From contig NZ_HE997626.1 in NCBI RefSeq assembly GCF_000312385.1, positions 140,787 to 204,786 on the forward strand: a DNA stretch of 64,000 nucleotides. Direction: 5' to 3'. Both the position numbers and the translations under genes were made by a program. The stretch is from Tsukamurella sp. 1534 (lineage in GTDB: Bacteria > Actinomycetota > Actinomycetes > Mycobacteriales > Mycobacteriaceae). Below are positions 1-9,605 of this stretch, piece by piece; positions within the stretch are counted from its first letter, which is position 1, and the number at the start of each line of letters is the position of its first letter. The notes beneath the pieces were generated by a model that saw only the letters and a program-made list of their open reading frames with translations, ran no database searches and was not told the DNA's origin.

Positions 1-2
1 GG

Positions 3-107
3 GTCTACATGAAGGCCGCCGAGACCTCCATGGCCGAGCGGATCGTCGAGGCCTGCAACGACCTCCGGTCGGCCGGCAGGTCCATCAGCGCCGGCGGCCG
101 ACGATGA
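3..107 (+). CDS. C-terminal tail of an unidentified protein (5' end outside window)
   Basis: Only the last 34 codons are inside the window, ending in TGA. The tail looks helical (MKAAETSMAERIVEACNDL) and finishes with a basic Ser/Gly/Arg-rich stretch. I recognise no family from this much sequence. The stop codon overlaps the ATG of the next small gene by four bases, so the two are probably translationally coupled and share an operon. The open frame, the overlap and the codon usage are the only evidence that it is coding. Confidence 0.5.
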   Translation, partial: VYMKAAETSMAERIVEACNDLRSAGRSISAGGRR

Positions 108-304
108 CCGAACTCTCGCGCGGTGACCGCGTCCGGCTCCGCAGCGAGATCTCGACCTACGGAACGGTTCTCGCGGTCCTGACGACGGGGAGGGCCAGCG
201 TCGCGTTCGACGACGGCCGGGCCGTCGTCGTCAGCGAGTCCCGCCTCGTCAAGGTCGTCGGCCCCCGTGACCGGGCCCGGCCCGCGACCGCCAGCACTCT
301 CTGA
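104..304 (+). CDS. Small SH3/KOW-like hypothetical protein (66 aa)
   Basis: A 66-residue protein with alternating short beta strands: a GDRVRLRSEI start, a TYGTVLAVL turn, then a strand with an acidic DDGRAVVV hairpin. This resembles small SH3-like or KOW-like barrels, but that is an inference from the pattern and no named family is recognised. It has no signal peptide or membrane segment. It overlaps the preceding gene by four bases and ends 22 bp before pyk, so it may be read together with both neighbours. Confidence 0.55.
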   Translation: MTELSRGDRVRLRSEISTYGTVLAVLTTGRASVAFDDGRAVVVSESRLVKVVGPRDRARPATASTL

Positions 305-326
305 TCCCACTACCGGAAGGCCGTTC

Positions 327-1748
327 GTGACTCGTCGAACCAAGATCGTCTGCACACTGGGCCCCGCCGTCGCCACCGATGAGAAGGTCCTCGCTCTGGT
401 GGAGGAGGGGATGGACGTCGCGCGGCTGAACTTCAGCCACGGCGAACACTCCGACCACCAGGTGAACTACGACCGCGTGCGCGCGGCGTCGGACAAGACC
501 GGCCGCGCGGTCGGGATCCTCGCGGATCTGCAGGGCCCGAAGATCCGGCTGGGCCGGTTCGCCGGCGACGGCCGCACGGTGTGGGAGGCCGGGGAGACGG
601 TGCGGATCACCGTCGAGGACGTGGTCGGCACCCACGATCGGGTCTCGACCACGTACAAGGAGCTGGCCAAGGATGCGCAGCCGGGCGATCGGCTGCTGGT
701 CGACGACGGCAACATCGGGCTGCGGGTGACCGCGGTCGACGGTAACGACGTGGTGTGCGAGGTCACCGAGGGCGGCCCGGTCTCCAACAACAAGGGCGTG
801 TCCCTGCCGGGGATGAACGTGTCGGTTCCGGCGCTGTCGGACAAGGACATCGAGGACCTGGAGTTCGCGCTGCAGCTGGGCGTCGATTTCATCGCGCTGT
901 CGTTCGTGCGCTCGCCCGCCGACATCGAACGCGTCCATGAGGTGATGGACCGCTTCGGACGGCGCCTCCCCGTCATCGCCAAACTCGAGAAGCCCGAAGC
1001 CGTCGAGGACCTCGAGAAGATCGTTCTCGCGTTCGACGCGATCATGGTCGCGCGCGGCGACCTCGGCGTGGAGCTGCCCCTCGAGCAGGTGCCGCTGGTG
1101 CAGAAGCGGGCCATCCAGATCGCCCGCGAGAACGCCAAACCCGTCATCGTCGCCACTCAGATGCTGGAGTCGATGATCGAGAACAGCCGGCCCACCCGCG
1201 CGGAGGCCTCCGACGTCGCCAACGCCGTCCTCGACGGCGCCGACGCCGTGATGCTCTCCGGCGAGGTGTCCGTCGGCAAGTACCCCATCGAGACCGTCCG
1301 CACCATGGCCTCCATCGTCCGCACCGCCGAGCGGGGTCCCGTCCCCGTCCACCACCTGACCCACACTCCGCGCACCAAGCCGGGCGTCATCTCGTACGCC
1401 GCCCGCGACATCGGCGAGCGGCTCGAGGTGGCGGCGCTCGCCGCGTTCACCGAGTCCGGCGACACCATGCGCCGCCTGTCCCGACTGCGCACCCACCTGC
1501 CGCTGCTCGCGTTCACGCCCCACCCCGCGGTCCGCAACCAGCTCACCCTGTCCTGGGGGACGCAGAGCTTCCTCGTGGACGCCGTCGACAGCACCGACGA
1601 CATGATCGACCAGGTCGACAGCACACTGCTCGGCTGCGGGCGGTACGCGCGCGGCCACCAGGTCGTCATCGTCGCCGGGGCTCCCCCCGGCACTGTCGGC
1701 TCCACCAACCTGATCCACGTCCACCGCATCGGCGAGAACGACCACTGA
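327..1748 (+). CDS. pyk: Pyruvate kinase
   Basis: Converts phosphoenolpyruvate and ADP to pyruvate and ATP in the last step of glycolysis, in the cytosol. The 473-residue length matches actinobacterial enzymes. The N-terminal [11 protein letters not shown] strand, the RLNFSHG motif (about 33-39), the active-site signature [13 protein letters not shown] with the catalytic Lys near residue 219, the [12 protein letters not shown] loop and the ATQMLESM stretch are all present. The C-terminal third is the regulatory domain. I chose the GTG at 327 because GGAAGG lies seven bases upstream and the protein then begins like other Pyk proteins. It is followed by pfkA after 28 bp and then ppgK, giving a glycolytic transcription unit. 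Confidence 0.97.
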   Translation: MTRRTKIVCTLGPAVATDEKVLALVEEGMDVARLNFSHGEHSDHQVNYDRVRAASDKTGRAVGILADLQGPKIRLGRFAGDGRTVWEAGETVRITVEDVVGTHDRVSTTYKELAKDAQPGDRLLVDDGNIGLRVTAVDGNDVVCEVTEGGPVSNNKGVSLPGMNVSVPALSDKDIEDLEFALQLGVDFIALSFVRSPADIERVHEVMDRFGRRLPVIAKLEKPEAVEDLEKIVLAFDAIMVARGDLGVELPLEQVPLVQKRAIQIARENAKPVIVATQMLESMIENSRPTRAEASDVANAVLDGADAVMLSGEVSVGKYPIETVRTMASIVRTAERGPVPVHHLTHTPRTKPGVISYAARDIGERLEVAALAAFTESGDTMRRLSRLRTHLPLLAFTPHPAVRNQLTLSWGTQSFLVDAVDSTDDMIDQVDSTLLGCGRYARGHQVVIVAGAPPGTVGSTNLIHVHRIGENDH

Positions 1749-1776
1749 TCCAGACACGACCAGGAGACACATCCAG

Positions 1777-2862
1777 ATGAGGCTCGGTGTCCTCACCGGC
1801 GGCGGCGACTGCCCCGGTCTCAACGCGGTCATCCGCGCCATCGTCCGCACTTCCGCGGAGCGCTACGACTCGTCCGTCGTGGGCTTCCGCGACGGGTGGC
1901 GGGGCCTCCTCGAGGACCGCCGCACGCCCCTCGAGAACAACGATCACAACGACCGCCTGCTCACCAAGGGCGGGACGATGCTCGGCACCGCCCGCACCCA
2001 CCCGGACCGGCTCCGCGCCGGCCTCGGCAGGATCCGGGAGGTCATGGAGGACAACGGCGTCGACGTCCTCATCCCGATCGGCGGCGAGGGGACGCTCACC
2101 GCGGCGTCGTGGCTCGCGGACGAGGGCATCCCGGTGGTGGGCGTACCGAAGACGATCGACAACGACATCGACCGTACGGACACCACCTTCGGGTTCGACA
2201 CCGCGGTGACCATCGCCACCGAGGCCATCGACCGGTTGCACTCCACCGCCGAGTCCCACCAGCGCGTCATGCTGGTGGAGGTGATGGGGCGGCACGCGGG
2301 GTGGATCGCGCTCCACGCCGGGATGGCCTCCGGGGCGCACAGCATCCTGATCCCCGAGTCGCCGTTCGAGGTGGACCGGCTGTGCTCCGAGATCAAGAGC
2401 CGCTTCCAGCGCGGCCACCACTCCTACATCTGCGTCGTCGCCGAGGGCGCCAAGCCGGACCCCGAGGGCATGACCCTGCGCGTGGGCGGGATCGACGAGT
2501 TCGGCCACGAGCGCTTCACGGGCGTCGCCCATCAGCTGGGCGCCGAGATCGAGAAGCGGATCAACAAGGAGGTCCGGACCACGGTGCTCGGGCACGTCCA
2601 GCGCGGCGGCACCCCGACCCCGTTCGACCGCGTACTCGCCACCCGGTTCGGGATCAACGCCGCGATCGCCGCACACGAGCACCGGCACGGCATGATGGTC
2701 TCCCTCCAGGGACAGTCCATAGGGCTGGTCCCGCTCGCGGAGGCGATCACTCGCCTGCGCACGGTGCCCGCAGAGCGGTACCGCGAGGCGGACTTCCGCG
2801 CCTCCCCCGAGCCGTCGCGCGCAGGCGCGCCCGTGCGGAGCGAGGTCCTCAACGGTGTCTGA
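1777..2862 (+). CDS. pfkA: 6-phosphofructokinase, ATP-type
   Basis: Phosphorylates fructose 6-phosphate to fructose 1,6-bisphosphate. The 361-residue protein starts with the nucleotide-binding loop GGGDCPGLN (8-16). It has the GGEGT motif at 102-106 and the catalytic PKTIDND at 124-130, then the MGRHAGW substrate loop. In this family Gly after GGE goes with ATP use and Asp there with pyrophosphate use, so Gly105 argues for ATP. The Lys in PKTIDND places it in the actinobacterial group that also contains pyrophosphate enzymes, so the phosphoryl donor is an inference. Its last eight bases overlap the GTG start of ppgK, a sign of coupling. Confidence 0.96.
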   Translation: MRLGVLTGGGDCPGLNAVIRAIVRTSAERYDSSVVGFRDGWRGLLEDRRTPLENNDHNDRLLTKGGTMLGTARTHPDRLRAGLGRIREVMEDNGVDVLIPIGGEGTLTAASWLADEGIPVVGVPKTIDNDIDRTDTTFGFDTAVTIATEAIDRLHSTAESHQRVMLVEVMGRHAGWIALHAGMASGAHSILIPESPFEVDRLCSEIKSRFQRGHHSYICVVAEGAKPDPEGMTLRVGGIDEFGHERFTGVAHQLGAEIEKRINKEVRTTVLGHVQRGGTPTPFDRVLATRFGINAAIAAHEHRHGMMVSLQGQSIGLVPLAEAITRLRTVPAERYREADFRASPEPSRAGAPVRSEVLNGV

Positions 2863-3637
2863 CAACACTGCACTCGGAATCGATTTCGGCGGCAGCGCCA
2901 TCAAGAGCGGCGTCGTCGACGTCCGCACCGGCGAGCTCGTGGGCGAGCGGTTCACAGTGCCCACGCCGACTCCCGCGACCCCCGCGGCGGTCGCCGAGGC
3001 GGTCCGCCTGGTGATCGGGCACTTCGGCTGGACGCGCGGGTTCGGCATGACGGTGCCCGCGGTCGTGACCGACGGGGTGGTCCGCACGGCCGCCAACATC
3101 GACCCGACCTGGATCGGGACGGACGCGGTGGCCCTGCTGACTGCGGCGACAGGGCTCGCTCCCACCGTCGTGAACGACGCGGACGCGGCGGGCCTCGCGG
3201 AGATCCGGTGCGGCGCGGGGGTCGGCAGACGCGGCCTCACGCTCGTGCTCACGCTCGGCACCGGCATCGGTTCGGCCCTCGTCCACGACGGGCACCTGGT
3301 GCCCAACACCGAGTTCGGCCATCTCCAGGTCGACGGCCGGATCGCCGAGCACATCGCGGCCGGCAGCGTGAAGGACCGGCGGAACTGGTCCTACGAGACC
3401 TGGGCGACGCACCTCTCCCGCGTCCTCGCCGAGTACGAGAAGCTCCTCCGCCCGGACCTTTTCATCCTCGGCGGCGGCATCAGCCGGGACGCCGACCAGT
3501 GGTCGCACCACCTCACCACCACAGTGCCGGTGGTTCCCGCGTCCTTCCAGAACACCGCGGGGATCGTCGGCGCGGCGATGACCGCGGCCGCGACCCCGTC
3601 GCCGGCGGACGACCCGCGGGAGCCCGCCCCGGTCTAG
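2855..3637 (+). CDS. ppgK: Polyphosphate glucokinase
   Basis: A ROK-type kinase that phosphorylates glucose with inorganic polyphosphate (and usually ATP), typical of actinobacteria. The 260-residue protein has the phosphate-1 loop [10 protein letters not shown] (8-17), a [11 protein letters not shown] region and the [11 protein letters not shown] loop near residues 132-142. Length and these motifs match Ppgk rather than longer ROK repressors. The GTG start lies inside the end of pfkA. The stop codon is interlocked with the stop of the convergent marR through a CTAG tetranucleotide, so the two transcripts overlap at their 3' ends. Together with pyk and pfkA it forms a glucose-entry and glycolysis cluster. 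Confidence 0.93.
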   Translation: MSDNTALGIDFGGSAIKSGVVDVRTGELVGERFTVPTPTPATPAAVAEAVRLVIGHFGWTRGFGMTVPAVVTDGVVRTAANIDPTWIGTDAVALLTAATGLAPTVVNDADAAGLAEIRCGAGVGRRGLTLVLTLGTGIGSALVHDGHLVPNTEFGHLQVDGRIAEHIAAGSVKDRRNWSYETWATHLSRVLAEYEKLLRPDLFILGGGISRDADQWSHHLTTTVPVVPASFQNTAGIVGAAMTAAATPSPADDPREPAPV

Positions 3638-4161
3638 AAGTCGCCGTGGAAGCGGCGGAGGGTCCGGATGGACTCGACGAGCGCCGTCGCCTCGTCGTCG
3701 GGCATACCGATGTTCGCGAACACGTCGTTGAGGACCACGGTGGCCTTCTCGACGAGCTCGCGGCCCGGCTCCGTGATGGCGACGAGGGTGGTCCGGCCGT
3801 CGGTGGGGTGCGGCCGGCGCTCGACGAGGCCCGCCTCCCCCAGCCGGTCGATCGCGTGCGTCACGGAGGAGACGTGCACCTGGAGGCGGGTGCTCGCCTT
3901 GGAGATCGGCAACTCGCCGTGTTTGGTGAACGCGAGCAGGCGCAGGAGCTCGAACCGCGAGAAGGAGAGCCGGAACGGCTTGAGCGCGGCTTCGATCCGC
4001 GCCAGCAGGATCTGGTGCGCACGCATCACGGAGGTCACTGCCTCCATGCCCACGGCGATGTCACCGCCCCACCCGGCCTCCTCCCAGTTGCTGCGGGCGA
4101 GCGCGATCGGGTCCCGGCCGTCCGGTTCGTCCATCGCGCTCGCCCTCCTCGTCGCCGACAC
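3634..4161 (-). CDS. MarR-family regulator of the valine/isobutyrate operon
   Basis: A 175-residue winged-helix regulator with a helical N terminus, the recognition region [20 protein letters not shown] and the wing [20 protein letters not shown]. It is the last gene of the minus-strand run mmsA, acyl-CoA dehydrogenase, mmsB, marR, 23 bp after mmsB. No other regulator is encoded in that run. The only strong palindrome nearby is the 18-bp one in the mmsA promoter (7835-7852), so I infer that this protein binds there and is derepressed by a pathway acyl-CoA or acid. Met10 is an alternative start. The target is inferred, not shown. Confidence 0.88.
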   Translation of the reverse strand: MSATRRASAMDEPDGRDPIALARSNWEEAGWGGDIAVGMEAVTSVMRAHQILLARIEAALKPFRLSFSRFELLRLLAFTKHGELPISKASTRLQVHVSSVTHAIDRLGEAGLVERRPHPTDGRTTLVAITEPGRELVEKATVVLNDVFANIGMPDDEATALVESIRTLRRFHGDF

Positions 4162-4184
4162 GACTTCCGTCGTCGGTGCCGCTG

Positions 4185-5054
4185 CTAGCGCAGCGTGTTG
4201 ATGATCGCGCTGAAGTCTAGACCGCCGTTGTCCTGGGCGAACGCGGCGTACAGCTCCGCGGCCTGAGTCCCCAGCGGCGCGACCGAGCCGGTGGACGCCA
4301 CCGCGTCCATCGCCAGACCCAGATCCTTGTTCATCAGGGCGGCGGCGAAGCCGGGCTTGAACTCGTTGCCCGACGGTGCCGTCGGTACGGGCCCCGGCAC
4401 GGGACAGTTGGTGTGCAGCGACCAGCAGTTGCCCGTCGCCCCGGTCACCACGTCGTACAGCGCCTGATCCGAAAGGCCCAGTTTCTCCGCGAGGACGAAG
4501 GCCTCACCCACGACGATCTGCTGCACCGCGAGGATCATGTTGTTGCAGACCTTCGCGGCCTGGCCGTTGCCCGAGCCGCCGCAGTGGATCACCTTGCCCG
4601 CCATCGGGTCGAGCACGGGCTGCGCTGCCTCGAAGGCCGGGTCGTCGCCGCCGACCATGAAGGCGAGGGTCCCGGCGGCGGCGCCCTTGACGCCGCCGGA
4701 GACGGGAGCGTCCACCTGCTTCATGCCGGCGGCCTCGGCCTTGGCGTGCACCTCGCGGGCGTCGTCGACCGAGATGGTGGAGCTGTCGATGAACAACGTG
4801 CCCCGGCCCGCGTGGGGCAGGACCGCGTCGTACACGGACTTCACGATGGCGCCGTTCGGCAGCATCGTGACCACGGCGTCGGCGCCCGCGACGGCCTCCT
4901 CCGCGGTGTCGATCACGGTGACGCCGGCCTCGCGCGCCGCGTCCTGCGCCGCGGGGACGAGGTCGAAGCCCCGCACGGTGTGCCCGGCGGCCACGAGGTT
5001 CTGGGCCATCGGGCCACCCATGTGGCCGAGGCCGAGGAATGCGATCGTGCTCAT
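4185..5054 (-). CDS. mmsB: 3-hydroxyisobutyrate dehydrogenase
   Basis: Oxidises 3-hydroxyisobutyrate to methylmalonate semialdehyde with NAD in valine degradation. The 289-residue protein has the N-terminal dinucleotide fold FLGLGHMGGPMAQNLVAAGH, the substrate signature DAPVSGGVKGAAAGTL, and the catalytic-lysine region GSGNGQAAKVCNNM. Length is normal for the family. It sits 13 bp after the acyl-CoA dehydrogenase gene and 23 bp before marR, in the same operon as mmsA, the next enzyme of the pathway. The neighbourhood makes 3-hydroxyisobutyrate the likely substrate rather than other beta-hydroxyacids such as tartronate semialdehyde. Confidence 0.94.
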   Translation of the reverse strand: MSTIAFLGLGHMGGPMAQNLVAAGHTVRGFDLVPAAQDAAREAGVTVIDTAEEAVAGADAVVTMLPNGAIVKSVYDAVLPHAGRGTLFIDSSTISVDDAREVHAKAEAAGMKQVDAPVSGGVKGAAAGTLAFMVGGDDPAFEAAQPVLDPMAGKVIHCGGSGNGQAAKVCNNMILAVQQIVVGEAFVLAEKLGLSDQALYDVVTGATGNCWSLHTNCPVPGPVPTAPSGNEFKPGFAAALMNKDLGLAMDAVASTGSVAPLGTQAAELYAAFAQDNGGLDFSAIINTLR

Positions 5055-5067
5055 GGAAGTGCCTCTC

Positions 5068-6231
5068 CTACTTGCCCTGGATGCGGGCGGCCTCGGCGCG
5101 ACCGATCACCATCCGCATGATCTCGTTGGTGCCCTCGAGGATCCGGTTCACACGCAGATCCCGCACGATCTTCTCGACGCCGGTCTCGTGCAGGTAGCCG
5201 TACCCGCCGTGCAGCTGCAGCGCCTGGTCGGCCACCTGGAAGCAGGTCTCGGTGACGAACTTCTTGGCCATCGCGCACAGCTCGACCTTGTCCGGGTCGT
5301 TCTCGTCGAGCGCGGTGGCCGCGCGCCAGAGGATCAGGCGCGAGGCCTCGAGCGAGGTCGCCATGTCGGCGAGCGTGAACCGGATAGTCGGCTCGTCGAT
5401 CAACTTCCGTCCGAACGTCTCCCGCTCGGTCATGTACTGCAACGCGAGGTCGTAGGCGGCCTGGGCGCCGCCCATGGAGCAGGCGGCGATGTTGAGCCGG
5501 CCGCCGTTGAGGCCGTTCATCGCGATGCCGAAGCCCTTGCCCGCCCCCTCGGCCCCGCCGAGCATGCGGGAAGCGGGGATCCGCACGTTCTCGAAGATCA
5601 CCTGCGTCGTGGGCTGGCTGTGCCAGCCCATCTTCACCTCCGCCGGCCCGAAGGACAGGCCGGGAGTCCCCTTGTCCACCAGGAACGTCGAGATGCCGCG
5701 CGCGCCCTCACCCTCGCTGCGCGCCATGACCACGTACAGGTCGGACGCCCCTCCGCCGGAGATGAACTGCTTGGTGCCGTTGAGGACGAAGTCGTCACCG
5801 TCCCTGTCCGCCTTGGTGGTCAGCGAGGCCGCATCCGAACCGGCGCCCGGCTCGGTGAGGCAGTAGCTGGCCATGACGTCCATCGGGGCGAGCTTGGGGA
5901 TCCACTCCCTTCGCTGCTCCTCGGATCCGTAGGTGTCCACCATCCACGTGCACATGTTGTGAATCGAGATGAACGCGGCCGTCACGGGATCACCCTTGGC
6001 GAGCTCCTCGAAGATCCGCACACCGTCGAGCCGGCGCAGACCGGAGCCGCCCACATCCTCACGGGTGTAGATGGCGGCCATGCCGAGGCTGCCCGCCTCC
6101 TTCATCTCCTCGACCGGGAAGTGTTTGGTGGCGTCCCATTCCAGGGCGTAGGGCGCGAGCCGCTTGCGGGAGAAGTCCCGGGCCATCTCGACGATGGCGG
6201 AGTCGTCCCCCGTCAGATTCGGGTAGGGCAT
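5068..6231 (-). CDS. Acyl-CoA dehydrogenase, probably isobutyryl-CoA specific
   Basis: An FAD-dependent acyl-CoA dehydrogenase of 387 residues, normal for the family. It carries YCLTEPGAGSDAASL (flavin and substrate binding), WHSQPTTQVIFENVRIP, QLHGGYGYLHETGVEKIVRD with a Gly-Tyr-Gly-Tyr turn, and the C-terminal RILEGTNEIMRMVIGR motif. The catalytic base in this family lies just before that last segment. It lies eight bases after mmsA and 13 before mmsB, so isobutyryl-CoA to methacryloyl-CoA is the expected step. An enoyl-CoA hydratase and a 3-hydroxyisobutyryl-CoA hydrolase, also needed by the pathway, are not in this window. Confidence 0.93.
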   Translation of the reverse strand: MPYPNLTGDDSAIVEMARDFSRKRLAPYALEWDATKHFPVEEMKEAGSLGMAAIYTREDVGGSGLRRLDGVRIFEELAKGDPVTAAFISIHNMCTWMVDTYGSEEQRREWIPKLAPMDVMASYCLTEPGAGSDAASLTTKADRDGDDFVLNGTKQFISGGGASDLYVVMARSEGEGARGISTFLVDKGTPGLSFGPAEVKMGWHSQPTTQVIFENVRIPASRMLGGAEGAGKGFGIAMNGLNGGRLNIAACSMGGAQAAYDLALQYMTERETFGRKLIDEPTIRFTLADMATSLEASRLILWRAATALDENDPDKVELCAMAKKFVTETCFQVADQALQLHGGYGYLHETGVEKIVRDLRVNRILEGTNEIMRMVIGRAEAARIQGK

Positions 6232-6239
6232 CGACTCTC

Positions 6240-7769
6240 CTAGTGCATCGTCGGGATCGAGAACTCGGCGCCGTCCTTGATGCCCGACGGCCAGCGCGAG
6301 GTGACCGTCTTGGTCTTGGTGTAGAACAGGATCGAGTGCGGGCCGTGCTGGTTCAGATCCCCGAAACCGGAGCGCTTCCAGCCGCCGAAGGTGTGGTACG
6401 CGACCGGGACCGGGATCGGCACGTTCACGCCGACCATGCCCACCTCGACGCGCGAGGTGAAATCGCGGGCGGCGTCGCCGTCACGGGTGAAGATCGCGAC
6501 GCCGTTGCCGTACTCGTGCTCGGTCGGCAGCGCCAGGGCCTCGTCGTAGTCCTTGGCGCGCACGATGCACAGCACCGGGCCGAAGATCTCGTCGGTGTAG
6601 ATCGACATGTCCTTGGTGACGTGGTCGAACAGCGTCGGGCCCAGGAAGTTGCCCTTCGACAGGTCGGCGTCGCCGAAGGTGAGCTCGTCGCTGGCGCGCT
6701 CCCGGCCGTCCACCACGAGCTCGGCGCCCGCGTCGACGCCCTGCTGGATGTAGCTCTTGGTGCGCTCCACGGCGGCGGGGGTGATGAGCGGCCCGTAATC
6801 CGCCTTGGGGTCGTGGCTGTGGCCCACGCGCAGCGCGGTCACGCGCTCCACGAGGCGCTCGCGCAGGCGGTTCGCGGTGTCCTCGCCGACGGGGACGGCC
6901 ACGGAGATCGCCATGCACCGCTCGCCCGCGGAGCCGTAGCCGGCGCCGATGAGCGCATCGACGGCCTGGTCCAGATCGGCGTCCGGGAGGATCACCATGT
7001 GGTTCTTGGCGCCGCCGAAGGCCTGGCTGCGCTTGCCGTTCTGCGCGGCGGTCTCGTAGATGTACTGCGCGATGTCGGAGCTGCCGACGAATCCGACGGC
7101 CTTGACGTCCGGGTTGTGCAGCAGCGCGTCGACCGACTCCTTGTCGCCGTGCACCACCTGGAACACGCCCTCGGGCAGGCCTGCCTCGACGAACAGCTCG
7201 GCCAGCCGCACCGGCACGGAGGGGTCCCGCTCGGAGGGCTTGAGGACGAACGCGTTGCCGCAGGCCAGGGCGGGCCCGGCCTTCCACAGCGGGATCATGG
7301 CCGGGAAGTTGAAGGGCGTGATACCGGCGACGACGCCCAGTGGCTGGCGCATCGAGTAGACGTCGATACCGGTGCCGGCGCCCTCCGTGTACTCGCCCTT
7401 GAGCAGGTGCGGGATGCCGATCGAGAACTCGATCACCTCGATGCCGCGCTGCACGTCGCCCTTGGCGTCGGCGAGCGTCTTGCCGTGTTCGCTGGAGAGG
7501 AGTGACGCGATCTCGTCGATGTTCTGGTGGACCAGCTCGATGAACTTCATGAACACGCGGGCGCGGCGCTGCGGGTTGTAGGCCGCCCACTCCACCTGGG
7601 CCTTCTTCGCGCGGGCCACCACGTCGTCGACCTCGGCGGTGGTGGCGAGGGGCACCGTGGCCTGGACCTCGCCCGTGCTGGGGTCGAACACGTCGGCGGT
7701 GCGGCCGGCGCCCTCCACCCGTCGCCCGTCGATGAAGTGCGGGATCGTCCGCGTCTGCGCAGCAGTCAT
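6240..7769 (-). CDS. mmsA: Methylmalonate-semialdehyde dehydrogenase (CoA-acylating)
   Basis: Converts methylmalonate semialdehyde, NAD and CoA to propionyl-CoA and carbon dioxide, the final reaction of distal valine degradation. The 509-residue aldehyde dehydrogenase has GNAFVLKPSERDPSVP in the cofactor region, a GFVGSSDIA stretch, and SAGERCMAISVAV with the nucleophilic cysteine near residue 285. The MmsA-type C terminus GWKRSGFGDLNQHGP is also present. The start at 7769 (MTAAQTRTIPHFIDG) fits family N termini. The same frame stays open far upstream only because of high GC. It is first in its operon, with a clear promoter and palindrome just upstream. Confidence 0.96.
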   Translation of the reverse strand: MTAAQTRTIPHFIDGRRVEGAGRTADVFDPSTGEVQATVPLATTAEVDDVVARAKKAQVEWAAYNPQRRARVFMKFIELVHQNIDEIASLLSSEHGKTLADAKGDVQRGIEVIEFSIGIPHLLKGEYTEGAGTGIDVYSMRQPLGVVAGITPFNFPAMIPLWKAGPALACGNAFVLKPSERDPSVPVRLAELFVEAGLPEGVFQVVHGDKESVDALLHNPDVKAVGFVGSSDIAQYIYETAAQNGKRSQAFGGAKNHMVILPDADLDQAVDALIGAGYGSAGERCMAISVAVPVGEDTANRLRERLVERVTALRVGHSHDPKADYGPLITPAAVERTKSYIQQGVDAGAELVVDGRERASDELTFGDADLSKGNFLGPTLFDHVTKDMSIYTDEIFGPVLCIVRAKDYDEALALPTEHEYGNGVAIFTRDGDAARDFTSRVEVGMVGVNVPIPVPVAYHTFGGWKRSGFGDLNQHGPHSILFYTKTKTVTSRWPSGIKDGAEFSIPTMH

Positions 7770-7828
7770 GGTGAGTCCTTCCTCGGAACCGGTACATCGT
7801 TCAACCTTGCGCGATGTGTCGCCCATCA

Positions 7829-7857
7829 CTATATACTTGGATATCCAAGTAATCAAC
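7829..7857. promoter_or_regulatory. Bidirectional promoter with an 18-bp palindromic operator for the mms operon
   Basis: TACTTGGATATCCAAGTA (7835-7852) is a perfect palindrome. On the minus strand, TTGATT (7857-7852) and TATAGT (7834-7829) form -35 and -10 boxes separated by exactly 17 bases, and the palindrome fills that spacer. On the plus strand, TTGCGC (7808-7813) and TATATA (7831-7836) are also 17 bases apart and the palindrome overlaps the -10 and start region. A repressor bound here would shut both mmsA and the acyl-CoA synthetase gene. The marR product at the end of the mms operon is the obvious candidate. Confidence 0.75.
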
Positions 7858-7871
7858 CGGAGGATCTGAAA

Positions 7872-9539
7872 GTGGCTAGCACACAGGGGTATCGAGACTT
7901 CCTCGCGGCGCGCGACCTGCTGGTCGAGCTCGCTGACGACTACGACGAGGCGCGCCGCCGGTTCACCTGGCCCCAGCTCGACGAGTGGAACTTCGCCCTC
8001 GACTGGTTCGACGTCGTGGCGAAGGACAACGACGCTCCCGCCCTGTGGATCGTCGAGGAGGACGGCTCCGAGTCGAAGTTCAGCTACGCGGACATGAGCG
8101 CCCGCAGCAACCGCGTGGCCAACTGGCTCCGCGACCGCGGCGTGGAACCGGGCGACAGGATCCTGCTCATGCTCTCCAACCAGGTCGAGCTCTGGGACGT
8201 GATGCTGGCCGCCATCAAGCTCGGCGCCGTGGTCATTCCCGCGACCACCCTGCTCGCCGAGGCCGACATCGCGGACCGCATCGCGCGCGGCGGCGCCAAG
8301 CACGTGATCGTGCGCAGCGAACTGGCCGACCAGGTGCCCTCCGACGCGCGGGTCTCGCGCGTCGCCGTCGGCGATCCCGTCGACGGCTGGCAGTCGTTCG
8401 CCGCCGCGTACTCGGCGCCCGACGCCTTCACCCCGTCGCACACCACGCACGCCGACGACACCCTGCTCCTGTACTTCACCTCCGGCACCACGAGCGCCCC
8501 GAAGCTGGTCGAGCACACGCACGCCAGCTACCCCGTCGGGCACCTGTCCACCATGTACTGGATCGGCCTGCGCCCCGGCGACGTGCACCTCAACGTCAGC
8601 TCCCCCGGCTGGGCGAAGCACGCCTGGAGCAACGTGTTCACGCCGTGGATCGCGCAGGCGTGCGTGTTCATCTACAACTACGCGCGGTTCGACGCCGGTG
8701 CGCTGATGAAGCAGATGGAGCGGTGCGGAGTCACCAGCTTCTGCGCCCCGCCCACGGTGTGGCGCATGCTGATCCAGGCCGACCTGGCGGCGCTGACCGC
8801 GCCGCCGCGCGTGGTGGTCGGCGCCGGCGAGCCGCTCAACCCGGAGGTCATCTCCCGGGTCCGCGACGCCTGGGGCGTCACCATCCGCGACGGGTTCGGC
8901 CAGACCGAGACCACGGTGCAGGTGGCGAACACGCCCGGCCAGCCCCTCAAGGACGGTTCCATGGGACGCCCGTGTCCCGGCTACGACGTGGTCCTGGTGG
9001 ACCCCGCGACCGGCGAACAGGGCGTGGACGAGGGCGAGATCTGCCTCCGGCTGGACCCGCGGCCGCTGGGCCTCATGGTCGGGTACCACGGCGACGCCGA
9101 GAAGACGGCCAAGGTGATGGAGGGCGGCGTCTACCACACGGGCGACGTGGCGGAGAAGGACCCGGAGGGCTACCTGACGTACGTCGGTCGTACGGATGAC
9201 GTGTTCAAGTCGAGCGACTACAAGATCAGCCCGTTCGAACTGGAATCCGTTCTGTTGGAGCATGAGGCGGTGGCAGAGGCCGCGGTGGTCCCGGCGCCCG
9301 ACGAGCTTCGACTCGCCGTGCCCAAGGCCTACATCGTGCTCGCCGGCGGCTACGCGCCCACGGAGGAGACGGCGAAGGCGATCTTCGACTACAGCCGCGC
9401 GCACCTCGCCCCGTACAAGCGGGTGCGCCGGATCGCGTTCGCCGAGCTGCCGAAGACGATCAGCGGCAAGATCCGGCGCGTGGAGCTGCGCAAGGCCGAG
9501 GAGCAGGGCCTCACCTCCGAGGAGTTCCGGGAGTCCTGA
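7872..9539 (+). CDS. AMP-forming acyl-CoA synthetase
   Basis: A 555-residue adenylate-forming ligase that activates a carboxylic acid with ATP and CoA. It has the P-loop-like LYFTSGTTSAPKLVEHTH (about 198-215), DGFGQTETT, the YHTGD motif, the hinge GRTDDVFKSSDYKISPFELE and the C-terminal catalytic lysine in PKTISGKIRR. The layout resembles acetyl-CoA or medium-chain (MACS) synthetases. I chose the GTG at 7872 because GGAGG lies eight bases upstream. It is divergent from mmsA and shares its operator, so the substrate is probably a branched or short-chain acid such as isobutyrate or 2-methylbutyrate. That substrate assignment is inference. Confidence 0.9.
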   Translation: MASTQGYRDFLAARDLLVELADDYDEARRRFTWPQLDEWNFALDWFDVVAKDNDAPALWIVEEDGSESKFSYADMSARSNRVANWLRDRGVEPGDRILLMLSNQVELWDVMLAAIKLGAVVIPATTLLAEADIADRIARGGAKHVIVRSELADQVPSDARVSRVAVGDPVDGWQSFAAAYSAPDAFTPSHTTHADDTLLLYFTSGTTSAPKLVEHTHASYPVGHLSTMYWIGLRPGDVHLNVSSPGWAKHAWSNVFTPWIAQACVFIYNYARFDAGALMKQMERCGVTSFCAPPTVWRMLIQADLAALTAPPRVVVGAGEPLNPEVISRVRDAWGVTIRDGFGQTETTVQVANTPGQPLKDGSMGRPCPGYDVVLVDPATGEQGVDEGEICLRLDPRPLGLMVGYHGDAEKTAKVMEGGVYHTGDVAEKDPEGYLTYVGRTDDVFKSSDYKISPFELESVLLEHEAVAEAAVVPAPDELRLAVPKAYIVLAGGYAPTEETAKAIFDYSRAHLAPYKRVRRIAFAELPKTISGKIRRVELRKAEEQGLTSEEFRES

Positions 9540-9605
9540 CCGCCCGCCCGGTCGGGGGACGGATCCGCGTTGCCCGTTGTGCCATCGTGAATTAGCGTCG
9601 GGTCC

